Positions 37,091 through 49,295 of a DNA stretch of 64,000 nt are shown here, piece by piece. This stretch comes from Tachypleus tridentatus (taxonomy: Eukaryota > Arthropoda > Merostomata > Xiphosura > Limulidae). Made by a program: the position numbers and the translations under genes. Numbering within the stretch: the first letter of the stretch is position 1; every line of letters starts with the position of its first letter. The DNA lies in assembly GCF_004210375.1 (NCBI RefSeq), contig NC_134830.1:48241094-48305093 (forward strand), read 5' to 3'. Below the pieces are notes generated by a model that saw nothing but the letters and a program-made list of their open reading frames with translations, searched no databases and was not told the origin of the DNA.

Positions 37091-39680
37091 TAAAAGTAAA
37101 GTTAATTAATAATACAACATAGAAGAGACTATGTATTATCAATTGCAGCATTATATAATGTTGAAGATATATATTTTTGGTAAATCCAATATCAAGAATT
37201 AATTACACCTTATTTTATAATCTTACTTCTACATAAAGGACACGGCGAAATAATATATACACGCGTCACTATCTATTAAATAGCACCAAAAACAAAAGTC
37301 TATAAAATATTCCCACTTTGGTATTCTAAATTCAGACAATTATAAAAATAACTACGATTCGAACAATAAGCCTTTGTTTATCATAGAACACAATATTAAG
37401 TATCTTCGTATCACAAGAGCACGACTTTCACCAGGAGTAAACATGATTTGATTATATCTTAACTGATGTAATTTATAAACATACTTTTAATAAATGGAAT
37501 AAAAAAAAAAACTTTTTTCAATAAACGATAACACATTTAATAGATAAAATATTACTCTTTGTATCGACACAATTCGAACACTTTTCCTCTGCAGTACTTA
37601 CCGTAAAAGAATATTTTTTCCAAGAAAATGTTCTCTTTTTCTAAATTTTTCAGTACGACGTTATCTAAAACAGCTCAGTGTTTGCAAACACGAATTGTTA
37701 AGCCTCTCACAGGTTTTAGAGTAACGTGAATTTTACTTACTAATTGTCTAACTTTTTTTCTCTTTTCAAGAATTTAATTCAGATTTATAGAATGTCCGTA
37801 TGTGAATATACAATTAAAATATTTATACAAAACTTTATACCTACAAGTTGTACAGGCCGAAGTATCCACGGAATGGGAAACTTTCTTCAATAAAATTTTG
37901 TTTTTTCTTCGCACAGTTCGGTTTTAATTGTAATATCTCGATCCCTTAGTTACGATAAGCAAATATTCAATATTATTGTGGTTCCATTTTATTGTTGTCT
38001 TTCACAGTTTTAATTGGTTGTATGTGTAACAATACTAGTGGTTCAATTTAGTAAAGAAATGACGTAAGCAAAATAGAAGGAAAATGACAGAAATATAAAT
38101 CTGGTAAGCGAGAGGTAACAGTGAGAATAGTCGGAAGATGTTAAACTTTGTAAAAAGAAAATTTCTCCTTTAAACCTAGTTAAGACATTATACATATGGT
38201 GTAAATATAGGTTCGGCTATCACGACTACGTGTATAACGATTTGTTGGTGTAGGTCTCACAATGACAAGTTGGAGATGTGACAAGGAGATACAGACAGTC
38301 TCACCGGACAATGTCTCACCCATATTATCTTTATACAGTCAGTATTTTTCAAGATGAGAAATTACACATCGCTGCAAAAAAAATTCGACACTTTGTTGCA
38401 TGCGTCTCATTAGAAAGAAATGGTTCTAGTTTAAAAAAAAAATTGCCAAACATTTTTCAGTCGAACACAAGAAATTAAAAATTTTGAGAAATTGAAATTA
38501 TGAAAAAACATTTTTTTATTTTTGAAATGTAGGCAAATAATGATACATAAATACAACATAAATAACCAAAAAAGTTATCTCAATCATTCAAATGTTAAAA
38601 CAAACTACATGATGATTTGCCACAACCAGAAACCATACATAAAATAGAATTTAACAACTGTTCCTATTTCTATGTAGGTTAAAGTGGATGTGAAACACAC
38701 GAATAAGAAAAAACCACCCCGACATGTAAATTACCAAATACAATACAATCACCACATGAACACATTGTATCAATATCAAACATGAACTTAATATAAATAA
38801 AAGAAAAATAACAGCAACCTTACTAATTAAAACACATGACCACTAAAATTAAAAAAAAATAAACATCCAGGAACATTTCTTTACATTATTTTTTACTTTT
38901 ACACACTATCTGTCACTCACATCTTTTACATAAATAATAAGCATGAATTGTTTAAGTTATCACCTTCAATTTTACCCATGCTCACAGATGCATCATTTCT
39001 CATACTAGTAGTTTTAAAACTAATATTCAAGTTTAATTGTTCTGTGTAGTACTTGAAAATGATCGCTCTAGTGGTCGAAACGTTGTACATATTCTAACAA
39101 ATGAAAACTTCCAATTATCCTCCACTGTTCGTCTCATTAGTGATGCAATTCTATGTTTCACCATCAACTATTTCTAGTTTATTCATATAACATTTAATTA
39201 TTTTTATGCAAATCTGAGTGTTTTTAGATTTAACTTTTAGCATATTATTTCGTATGATTTGTGAAATACATTTATAATTTATTATGCTAAATTTGGACAT
39301 TCATTTGATATAATAACGGATTTTAATTTAAACGTATCAAACCTCCTCTGAATCAGTATTAAGTTTAACAAGCAAAAACATTCAAATAAAATTAATACTT
39401 TGAAATACAGATATTGTTTGGGGTAAAAGAGGTGTCTGTATGATGCCTAGGGAAAGCTAGCAGCAGCGCGTGTGGAACTTCTACACGTTTGGAGAGTGGT
39501 TCAATTGGATTTTTTACAAGTTAAGTTTGATATAAGGCAAGTTATGTTGCCAAAGTTGAGCTAGAATAAATTTGCGTCAAAGAGTAATAATCTCAGATTT
39601 AAAGAATAATGGAAAACATCCAAAAATCGTTCTACTTTTGTACTGGCACATCTAACTTAGGTAATGTAGTATAAGTACTA
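37091..39680. other. AT-rich spacer between array and copy B, no gene seen
   Basis: About 2.6 kb of unique-looking sequence. Short open frames such as 38278-38478 show no domain or splice context. The only structured element seen is the hammerhead-like motif near 39050. Confidence 0.5.
39047..39092 (+). ncRNA. Degenerate hammerhead-like motif, Penelope-type
   Basis: The stretch TTGAAAATGATCGCTCTAG followed by TGGTCGAAAC resembles the compact hammerhead ribozymes of Penelope-like retroelements, which typically read CTGAAGA, a short stem-loop, then CGAAAC. The GATC/GGTC stem II and the GAAAC core are visible. The first core strand has a G-to-A change. No Penelope coding sequence was recognised nearby. 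It is likely a fossil terminal fragment. Confidence 0.35.
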
Positions 39681-41052
39681 ATGACAACCACGTATATACG
39701 TTTTTTATAACTTCTTGTCATGGCTACGTAACTACTGCAGACAGTATTTTGCATGTGATTACCTAGTTCAAACTATATAACTTTAAACATAAAGTTCCAT
39801 GACAGACATGTATGTAGTCACAGTTTTAAATCAACTATATTATGGTTATCTATTCATTGTCATTTAACTCTGTACAAAATAATTGTGTATATAACCTCAG
39901 CAGATATTTACAACTATGTTATAATAATAACTACACATATGAGACAGTTAAATGTATAGTTATAGTAATATTGTCTTACATGACATATTTTAAACTTGAA
40001 GTGACCTTAACAAATCACCTTATTTAAGGCATAATGAACATTATCATTTTAGCACATACGTAATCTATTAACATTAGGTCTAAGTTAGTTTTACTTCTGT
40101 TTAATAATGTTTTCACCACAATTCTATATTTCTACTTAACGGGTTTGCCATATATTCTTATATAGATTGAGTAGGCTTGATCAATGGTGAATGAACTTCA
40201 AGTGGTTTGTTGAAAATGGAACGGGGTATTACCCATATTAAAGTTTAGAACTCTGTTGTTTCATGTGAGTATTTTAACTCTTGGTTATTGTGGAGGAGTA
40301 AGTTTGAACTCGAGTACCAAAAACAAAACAGATTATTGCAACACTACAGATGTAAGGAAGAGAGTGTTGTAAGGAACGTTATTAAATCGTACTGTTTACT
40401 AAGATTGTGGGACTTTGATATTTTCTCACAAAACTGTAAGAATGTTACTGTCTTTTTATTTGAAATGTTTCCTGAGTCTTTTACTTAAAACACTGCACTA
40501 GTATCTCTCCTTTTTAATCTTTTCTTTAAATGTTAGCTTTGACTAAGTTTTAGTTTCCCATTCTTTGTGTGTACTTTTATATTGTTTTAATAATTTCATA
40601 TTACACGTTTTGCTTTTTTTTACCTTATTTTTTGTTCTGTCTCTCTGTATGGTAGTTTGTATGCTTGCTGCAGGTGAAGAAATGCCTATTTCAGATTTTT
40701 CTATTTAAAGGTGAATTTTCAACAAATTTAATAATTGACTTAGAAACTGTGCTTTGGTTAGGATAATTCCTGTGTGTTTGCCATATTTTTAAACACTTTA
40801 GTTTTTGAGTAAAAAATGAAACAAAATATGCGGGTCCTCGAACTCAAGTTCCTCTCGGTCGTTCGGCTGTTTCCGTGACGTCTTACAACTATGACGTAAT
40901 AGTTGCCAAACACGCTTCGTTGCGCGCCGACCATTTTGTACCTTTCAGTGCTGGTGTTTTATGTAAATCTATCGGTGCTTTTTTCGGATTACATACTTTG
41001 TGAGACTATTTTTTGTCTTTATATTGCTACTTTATGTTTGTTTTATGATAAC

Positions 41053-41124
41053 ATGGTTTACTGCGTTGCTTATATTTGTAAAAACGGTTCATCATTGGGC
41101 AAAAGCTTCTTTTCGTTTCTGTAG
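41053..41124 (+). pseudogene. THAP-domain N-terminal fragment
   Basis: The 23 codons MVYCVAYICKNGSSLGKSFF then SFL end at a TAG. This matches the start of THAP zinc fingers: C-x4-C with the following N and S residues and the SFF.FP block. The later Cys and His ligands, the invariant Pro/Trp and any transposase part are missing. THAP domains bind DNA and head many transposases. Here it is a truncated remnant inside the TTAA element. Confidence 0.6.
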
Positions 41125-41408
41125 ATGTTTTTGTATCATTTTAACATGTGAAAAAGTTTGAAGAATACCATTTTTCAAATTTAGCTTTTCAAGATAAATT
41201 GAAATAAGACTATGTTTTCAACATGTTGAAGTAATCAAGTGTATGTTTTGTATTTAAAAAACATTGTAGACTTGTAAACAATCAAATATAAACTCCATAA
41301 CATATTTCCATAACTCATCATAATAAAATTAATCTTAACACAGTACTTTGACATTGTCATATTAAATGTAAACCTCATAAAGCATGTTGTTTTAATATAT
41401 AATCTTAT

Positions 41409-41606
41409 TTCTTCAGTATCACTCACAGTTCCGCTGCTCTCGCTCGTGGAACTGTCTTCATCACTAGAACTTATCAGATCTGTGTCAAAAGGAACTGTTC
41501 TAGGTTCGTTCAGAGTAGGCTCGAATTGATATGGCGGTACTCGACACTGTTCAGAACATAAAGTCAAAAAAGACTCCGCCTCTGTTTTTCCATATGCACT
41601 GGCCAT
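41409..41606 (-). pseudogene. First-exon-like fragment, P2X7-tail-like protein
   Basis: An ATG at 41606 opens a 66-codon acidic stretch with PPYQFEPTLNEP and then a serine/acid-rich run (ISSSDEDSSTSESSG) ending DTEE. The 'PY.FEP' plus Ser/Glu-rich start recalls invertebrate, often transposon-linked, proteins that end in a P2X7-receptor-like cysteine domain. That domain is not present here, so the call is tentative. It converges on the THAP fragment within the same element. Confidence 0.4.
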
Positions 41607-42180
41607 GTTTATTTACATTCAACACGCTGGCGTTGGCAGTTTGTTTGGCAACTATTACGTCACAGTTCTTTTCCTAGCGGCAAACGTAAAAACTAAAACG
41701 TTCGAATTGCCGCTCTGAAAGGATTCTTTCTGCACCAAGTTCTATGTTTCATTTATTAGCACATATGTTTTATAAAAAATGTGAACCTGCAAAATTAATC
41801 AGTATGAGTAGTTCTTTTGACTGCAAAGTTTTACTTTTTATGTAAAATTCACCTTTAAGAACTTTGTAAAGATTTACACTGAATACTGTTCTGTTTTTTT
41901 TTTCCAAAAGTATTTTTTTTACAGGAACATTAAATGAATAGCAGTAAAACTTGTTAAACATTTAACTTTCTTATAATTGTGTATTTAATTAGAAAAGAAA
42001 ATTTATGCAAATTTTAGGTGGCTTGAATCTTGATTGTCCAGGAATAAGTAAAATGTTAGAAATAAATTGGGACTAAATTGAGATTTTGTGTTCAGAAGAA
42101 GTTTAGTGTGAACAAAACTGTATTTTTCTTCTTTACAACACTACAAGATTTTTAGTTTTTTTACTGTGTGAATGACCCTC

Positions 42181-42346
42181 AAGTTCAACTTTCCAGCTCC
42201 TGGTGGTCACATCAGTGATCCTGAACAAGATGAGTCTGAAGAAACCTCTGAAGTAAAAATCTGTCCGTCAGAAGGAAAGTGTACCAATAAATAGTAGAAG
42301 TGAAACTATGGGAGTAGAGGTGACAGTCACTCTACAACACGTACAG
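42181..42346 (+). pseudogene. Exon-like block, unknown family (copy B)
   Basis: This is the counterpart of 2529-2693. It reads LKFNFPAPGGHISDPEQDES then EETSEVKICPSEGK, after which the frame is lost (TAG codons). A GTACAG|GTTTGT donor-like end is kept. It is broken here while copy A is still open, so the block is decaying at least in this copy. Confidence 0.4.
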
Positions 42347-45300
42347 GTTTGTCCATTTCCCCCCTTTTTTTTTTTTTTTGTCTAGGTATGCTGCTATATT
42401 AATTTTAGTTTTAAACAAAAATGCCATCAAATATTAAATTTCTCGAAGTGAGTTGAACATATGTAGTGTAGCTCTTACAGTAACATCCAGAGAACATTAT
42501 AAAGGCAGGGGATCATCAACAAAAAGGGGGTCACTTTTTAAGCAATCTGATGCAAAACCTTTTATGTGAGAGTAGTTATAGAAGGCTGTGGGTTTCCTCT
42601 ACTACATATGGGTTGAATCCATGTTAATCTGTTTTATTCTTTTCAGTCAGTCTTACAAACCATTTTAAAATGTAAAACTAAACAGTGATTTCTTGTATAT
42701 CAACATTCAATGTGTACATATAAATATATCAATTATTTTTAAAGCTGACAATTGTATTTCCTATCTTGCAGTAGGCAAGATGTGTAATTATGGACAAAGT
42801 TTTATCACCAAGAAGAGCACTTTTGGAGCATAAGAAGAAAAGGCAGGGACTTTAGTCCATCCATCCACCCCCACTGTTTGTGTTACTGAGCTCCTATTAG
42901 AATCAAACTATCATATCTCTTGTGATGACTGAAATTTCACTCTAGAAGGCTTCGTGCCTTATTATAAGATAAGAACTAGAATATATTTAGTAATGGTTTT
43001 AATTTTAAAATGAAATATTACATTTATTTAAAACTTTTGTCACATTGTGATAATTACATACAGTTCAAAATGTTTTAGATGATTGGGTGGAAATCACTTA
43101 GATTTTACATGTAGAGAGAAATTGGAGTTACCAGTTGTTATGTTGCTAGGACCCAGGTGGGATGTTTGTTGGCATTATAAGCATAACACCAAAGCTTGAA
43201 GTGGTATGTGATGTTATCTTGTTTTCTTTAGGAGGTATAAAACCTCTCCACTGTTCCACTGTCATTAAACTGTCTTGGGTCTACACCATATATCTTACTC
43301 TCTTACTTTTCCCTTTCATTCAAGTAGGAGTGGTAAGATACAACACAAAGTAACAATGAACAGATGCATACAGGTTTTCATTAAGGAGTCTAGTATATCC
43401 ACTGCTGTGAATAATAGTTCACAACTGTAGGTTTCTCGGAAGGGTAAGGTTCAACAAACACTACAGTAAATGCTTACTGGATAGAGGAACTACATTTCTC
43501 TTTTCAAAATGTCATGTAAGATGGGGAAGGAATGAAACAAAGTAGTACATGGAAAAAACAAATGAACCCTGTCATTACAGACTCAATCTGTGTGACTGTG
43601 TTCATAACCATCACTTTCCATACTATAACTTTTAAAATGATATGTGTATCTTTGCAAAATCTGACTAGCTTTCTGTAAACATTACAAGTCTTTTGTACAC
43701 AAAAAATTCAAAGCTTTTGATTAAGTATTTTCACTAAAATTAGGTTTTCTTCAAATTCAAGAATTTTACAAACCAGTCCTCTTTCTCTTTTCCTCCTTTT
43801 CATAAACTGCATTACACCAATCTTTATTTAAGTGTTTTAGTCAATGATAAATAATGTAGTAACTAAAAAATATAAGTTCAGGGCTATAAGATATTATACA
43901 CTGTGGATAGTGTTAATTAATTTATTTTGTCAGTTGATATTTCATGATTGTTGTTTTGTTTTTTACCATAAGAGAGTTAAAAGCAGGTTGTTATTGGAAG
44001 TTGTGTGATAGATGTCAAGGCTACAGAGATTTCAAGAATGCCTCAATACAAGATATAAAAGGTGGCAACAACCATATAAGAGGTCACAGAGTAGGAAGTG
44101 AGCCAAAAGTAAAGCTAAGGGAAAGAGAGTTTCAGTCAGAGAAAAGTTAGAAAATGTGAAATTAACCATTTCAAATAATTTAGCTTGTCAACTGCATTTT
44201 AAACCAATTGAATTTGGCCTAAGTGGATTTTTGTCAAGAAGAAAACCATTTAGTATTTAGATACAGTTGTGATACATGTAGTGTGAAGTTTTATCCTGTG
44301 TAACTTGTTTTAAACATATTTTAAAATAAGTGGTGTTCATTTATTGTTGAATTTATCTTCAATAAATTGCAAACACTCACTGTAAAAATTAAATTATTAT
44401 ATGCACTATTTAAAAGTAAGTTTTTCACTAGGATGAAATCAGAACATTGGAATAATTGTGGTTCTTTAACAAAGTGTTGGGAGTGGGTGTGCTTTAAGGT
44501 CCAATGCACCAGTGTCCAATATTTTTTTTCATAGTTATCAAAAATGTATTAAAATTTTCACCACATGGCAAAAAAATTAACTGTGTTTTTATAGATGGGT
44601 TAAAACTACATAGTAATGTTTTTAATTATTTATTGATAGAATTAATTACACTTAAAAAATAGGTGATAGAAGTAAAGCACCAGTTCACCACAGGTCAATA
44701 GCTGTTTTGCCATGTGGCAAGTGGTGACCATGTTGGACACCATGGATCTAAGGGATCCAGAGTAAGTGGGAAACAATACTCTTTTCTCTCTTCACATGTC
44801 TGCTAGTGATGAACATGTTTGACTGTCAAACAAAATGAATCTAATAATTACATGTTCGTATTCTGTTTGAGAAGGAGAAAGTGGTGTTTATGTTTAGAAT
44901 TTTCAAATAAAAACTAATTGATAAAATGTTTTAAAATGCATTTATTGTAAATAGAAACATTTAACTGCTTCATAAGCTTTAATACTTTTAAAGGCAAACA
45001 TATTTGGCAATGCATTTGATGCACGTATTGAACTGGAAACACTGGTTTTGATAAGTGGATATTTCTAAGCATCTGTTTAAAATCTCACAAGAATTTTTTA
45101 AAATTACTTTCCTGATTCAGTAAAGTGAAACTTCACTTACTCAGGACCTCGTGTAAGGAAAGTTTTACTTTCATAGCTTAGCACACATGCTTTTCTGGCC
45201 ATCTTCATGAAAGGTAATTAAAGATTGTCAAATCAAATTATAGATGATAACAACCAGAGTAACCAAACAATAATAAAGCTGTATTATATTTAATTTTACT

Positions 45301-47980
45301 TTTTTTTCATAAATCAACAAACATGGTAGTGGACATGAAGTACTATTGACACCCAACTTGAAAATAGAATAACAACTGTTCTCAGTGTTCTGGAAATGAA
45401 ACTTGTATTTATATCTGAGAAAAGAAGGAATATAGCTTTCTAAATCCTGGCTTGATTTGTTGAAAGTAGAATAAGTTGGTAATAATATGCTATGCAGATA
45501 CTATATACCTCACTGCTATATAGTATATAAGACACAAAAATCTCTTTGTCTCTTTGTTCATTATCTAACTAATCCAGGTCCACTGGACAAATCTTAACCA
45601 AACTGTGTGAAATGTTTTCACACAAGGTCTAAAACAGAAGTGCTTTCAATATATGACTGTCCTTCTTCATGAGAGTAAAGGTGAAGATAATTTGGAAAAG
45701 GGGGCATATTAATAGGGGGTTCACAACTACTCCACCCCCATTATTGCTGGTATTTAACACTGATGTAAGTTAACATTAAATACATTTATAGATGGTCTCT
45801 TGTTCTTAAACCAAAGAGTAAAATATGTTTATAAAATTTTCCCTGCTACGCATACACACAATGTGGAGGAGAGCACACGAACATTTAATATATATATCTC
45901 AGAGACTGTAATAGATTCTCTATGGAGGAATAAAATGAACAAGAAATGACTGCCTTTGTTGCAGTAATATATAAACTGAGATAAAGTTTCTATTCCAACA
46001 GCTGCAATAAGGCTGATATGAAGAGCTGTTGTTTGAGTTATACCAATTTCCTACTTCGACCTGTCTGTAAGACACTTCTGTGGCCATTGATTGTCTGTTA
46101 ATTAATCTTTTAAAACGCTGTAGAAAGACATTAACAGCTGGGTGTTGGTAGCAGGTAACAGAATGCACCCCTACTGACACTACATTAGACACTACTTCTT
46201 TCTACAGAGTCATCCTGATCATTACACAGTGTAATAAATGAATGTTTTAAATGAATTGTGTGAAAATCAGAAATTTTGTCATTTACTATATCTCTACCCC
46301 AGATTTTTTTTTAAGTTCATGACCCAAATAAAGTAGGGATACCTCAGCTTGATAAATACAAAACGTAAAATTCTGAGTTATTTTTATGGTTCTAGTTTAG
46401 AATTTATTAGGTCATGTGCTAGTTTATGCCTAGGTGTCACAGTACATAGCATGAATCATCACTGATGGTACCTACTGCTTGGTGGGATAGTTCACCAGAT
46501 ACCAACTTGAGTGTGATGTTGTTTTATGACTGACACAAATATAATATGTTCTTCTGGATTATTGCAATCTAAGTTGTGATTGGCCAGCTACAGGGTGAAC
46601 ATAAATCATGTGATTAGTTTCTGTTTTGAAAGGATTGTAACTTGTTGTAAAGTGCAGCATTTTTATCTAGGTGTGTTCCGAGTTTGTAGTGCATATTTTA
46701 ATTATACATTTTCCTTTTGAGTCTGTTTTAATTTTCATTCCACTTTTCAAACTTATTTTGCAAAATGGTAAACATGTGAAATAATTATAGATTATCAAGA
46801 AGTTAGAACTTGTGTTTGGTAAACTCCATCTTCTTTATAATATCATATTTTCTCACACTAATCTTCCATCTAAATAAATCAATGAGTCTGTCAGTATGCA
46901 GGGTGTGGTGTACACAAATGCCTCTATTTTTGTAAACTACAATAATTCATCATATCAGTACTTCCAAAGTTCATTTTTCATACTGTGGATCTCTGATAAA
47001 TCTAATGTTTAAGTTTATTTTATATAGCCTCGACAAAACTAATGGGGAGATCTAGTCAACAGAAAAAGTATTTTAAAAAGAAGCCATTATCCTCAATCAA
47101 AACATAAATTTTAACATCTTAAGATAATATTTTTTAGCATTTGAAATCCACTATGTTCAGCCGTATTGACTTGCTTATAATGTTCCTTGGCTATATTGTG
47201 CATACTGTTTGAAAGATACTTGAAGGTTTTCCTCACAGGGTTAAGGAATAATTGGATAGCTGTTCATCCCTATTGTGCCTTCTATTAAGTAAATCATTAT
47301 GATCTGTTTTTAAAAATAGTTTTTTGTGGTCATCAATTGCACTGTTTCAGGTGTTGTTGTTCCTTCAGACTCTCCACTGTGTTTCACATCCTCACTTTTC
47401 TTCTAGTGAAGATTGATAGCCCTTATTATATTCTACTTTTCCTGTATGTACCACATCTTTCTTGTACAGGTGAAGAGTATACCTGGTTCAGAGGTGGTAT
47501 GGTCTCACACATCAGTTCTTTGAATTTGACTCTGTTGTCTTTGGGTGTGTCCTTTGGATTATTTTGAAGGATGCTTCCTTTCTCCTCTCACACTGGTTCT
47601 TCCACCTGTTCAATGTGAGATTCTAGTTATTTATGTAATAGGATGTAATGTACTGTATTGGAAGTTGTAACTTTCCTAAACTGTAAATATATTTCTGGAA
47701 GGTTCTTACCTCATTTCACACTTCCCACCTTTTCTCTTCATTAAAACCTAATGATTCCAAATTCTAACAGAATTCAAAGTGACATCTGATAGAATTGAAC
47801 AGAGGAAGTCATAAGCATAATGAGAATACCTAGCACTCTCACTGGTGGAGGGTTATCACATGATAATTTTAATGAATAATTTGCAATCAAGAGGAGGCAC
47901 AAAGCTTGTGACATGCTTGAAAACAAGTTTTTAATATAGATGGCAGCACTGAATGATAATATCTATTGATGTAAAAGGAT
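42347..47980. other. Non-coding copy B sequence
   Basis: It aligns with copy A except for 43405-46393, which copy A lacks. A decayed counterpart of the small exon-like block lies at about 42772-42841. The region 44500-44755 holds a weak inverted repeat. Open frames at 43944-44150 and 45920-46192 show no domain or convincing splice context. Confidence 0.45.
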
Positions 47981-48255
47981 TCTTTGTTTGTTTTTGAATT
48001 TCGTGCAAAACTACACCAGAGCTATCTCTAGTAGCTGTCCATACTTAGCAATGTAAGACGAGAAGGAAGGCAGCTAGTCATCACCACCCACCACCAACTC
48101 TTGGGCTACTCCTTTATCAACAAATATTGGGATTGACTGTCAAATTATTATGCCCCATGTCTGAAACAGCAAACATGTTTGGTGTGAAGAGGATTGGAAC
48201 CCACAACCTTCAGATTATAAGTCGAGTGCCTTAACCATCTAACCATGACGTGCCT
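47981..48255 (-). mobile_element. tRNA-derived SINE, full length
   Basis: Read on the minus strand, a tRNA-like head starts GGCACGTCATGGTTAGATGG, with a box-B-like GTGGGTTCCAATCC. The body follows with CACACCAAACATG, GAGTAGCCCAAGAGTTGG, GGTGGTGATGACTAGCTGCC and CAGAGCTATCTC-like tail sequence, ending in AAACAAACAAAG. Length is ~275 bp. It is the best-kept of five SINE copies in the window. Copy A lacks it at the matching place. Confidence 0.85.
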
Positions 48256-49108
48256 ATGTAAACTGAGATAAGTACTTATCAGAAATACATCAGAACAGAA
48301 AATTATATATATCATAACAATATTATAGAATACGATATGCAGATACAAAATAAATATGCAGGTTAACCAGTCTGTAAAATGGTATTCCTGACATATAGAA
48401 AATACAATTCAAATCATAAAATTTAGAAATGCTAAATATTGAAAACATCTAGACCTCTTCTAGCCTACCAAGGAAAGAAAAAAATGTACTGTTACAAGTT
48501 AGCTGATTCAACAGCTTACATCAACAAAAGTTTATATTCAAGAATAATTATTTCAGTCCCAGCAAATACAGTTGCATAGCTCAGAAAATTTCAAGGAACT
48601 TTTAATGTGTGATCACACTAACTGTTACAAGGTTTATAGATCAAAATAATCCATAGTGTTATTAATATTGTAAGGCTTAAAAGCATAGATTTACTAAAAT
48701 GGATTAATTTCTGCATACAGTTTTAGTGGAGCTGTTGTATTAAAGATTCAAAACTAACATCATATTGTGAGGACATCTTGAATGTAACAGCTAAACACAC
48801 TTACAAAACGTTATGAGTGTAACCTGAATGAATGGTGCTTACTTGTGATAATGTACCATTTACTTTTTATCAGTATTTTAGAGTGGAATTTGTATAATTA
48901 AATAATTAATTGTGCACAATTTTCTAACTGCTGTATAATAAATTTAATGGAAAGCATACAGTTTTATCACCTTACAAAAATATAGGACTAGAAATATGTT
49001 AATCCATTACTTTTTGAAAGGCACAATAATTTTATCAGTAGCATGTGATAATATGTTCAAGTTCCAGCACATAACAGATTCTAATGGTATTCTCTTTTAA
49101 TGTTTTAG

Positions 49109-49295
49109 GGGTTCACGAACTGTGTATACAGCCATAGCAACTGCTACTGTGTCGGAAGTTACAATTAAAGAGATTAATATAACCCAGCAACCCAGAAAAG
49201 AGCTTATCATCATCCAACATTTAGTACTGACAGAAAACAAACATCCAAACATAGTAAACTATTTGGATAGCCATCTTGTTGGTGATGAACTCTGA
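49109..49295 (+). pseudogene. PAK-like kinase relic exon (N-lobe), copy B
   Basis: An acceptor (TTAATGTTTTAG) is followed by [20 protein letters not shown], then [15 protein letters not shown], then [19 protein letters not shown] and TGA. This matches PAK subdomains I-V ('GASGTVYTA...ATGQEVAIK..NLQQQPKKELI...[18 protein letters not shown]'). The VAIK lysine is kept (VTIK). The glycine loop has lost the third Gly (GSRT for GASGT), and the conserved Trp codon is TGA. This is group-I-PAK-like sequence from an unspliced gene copy. It is absent from copy A. Confidence 0.9.

Larger units (their letters stand above)
40709..41854. mobile_element. TTAA-target DNA transposon, Kolobok-like, internally deleted
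   Basis: This 1,146-bp insertion is flanked by TTAA on both sides (40705-40708 and 41855-41858). It has perfect 11-bp inverted ends AGGTGAATTTT. Copy A keeps the empty site with a single TTAA (CTGATTTAAGAACTTTG near 2210), so the borders are certain. Inside are a THAP-domain start on the plus strand and a different gene start on the minus strand, facing each other. TTAA targets with a THAP-bearing transposase suggest Kolobok. piggyBac also uses TTAA but has no THAP domain that I know of. The transposase catalytic region is absent. Confidence 0.85.

Noticed and set aside
43944-44150. A plus-strand open frame with CDRC and basic residues.
   Set aside because: A possible zinc-binding look was considered, but it has only one CxxC pair, no partner ligands and no paralogue in copy A.
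45920-46192. A 90-codon minus-strand open frame with several Cys and Asn.
   Set aside because: No recognisable domain and no splice context, and the region has no counterpart in copy A to test conservation.
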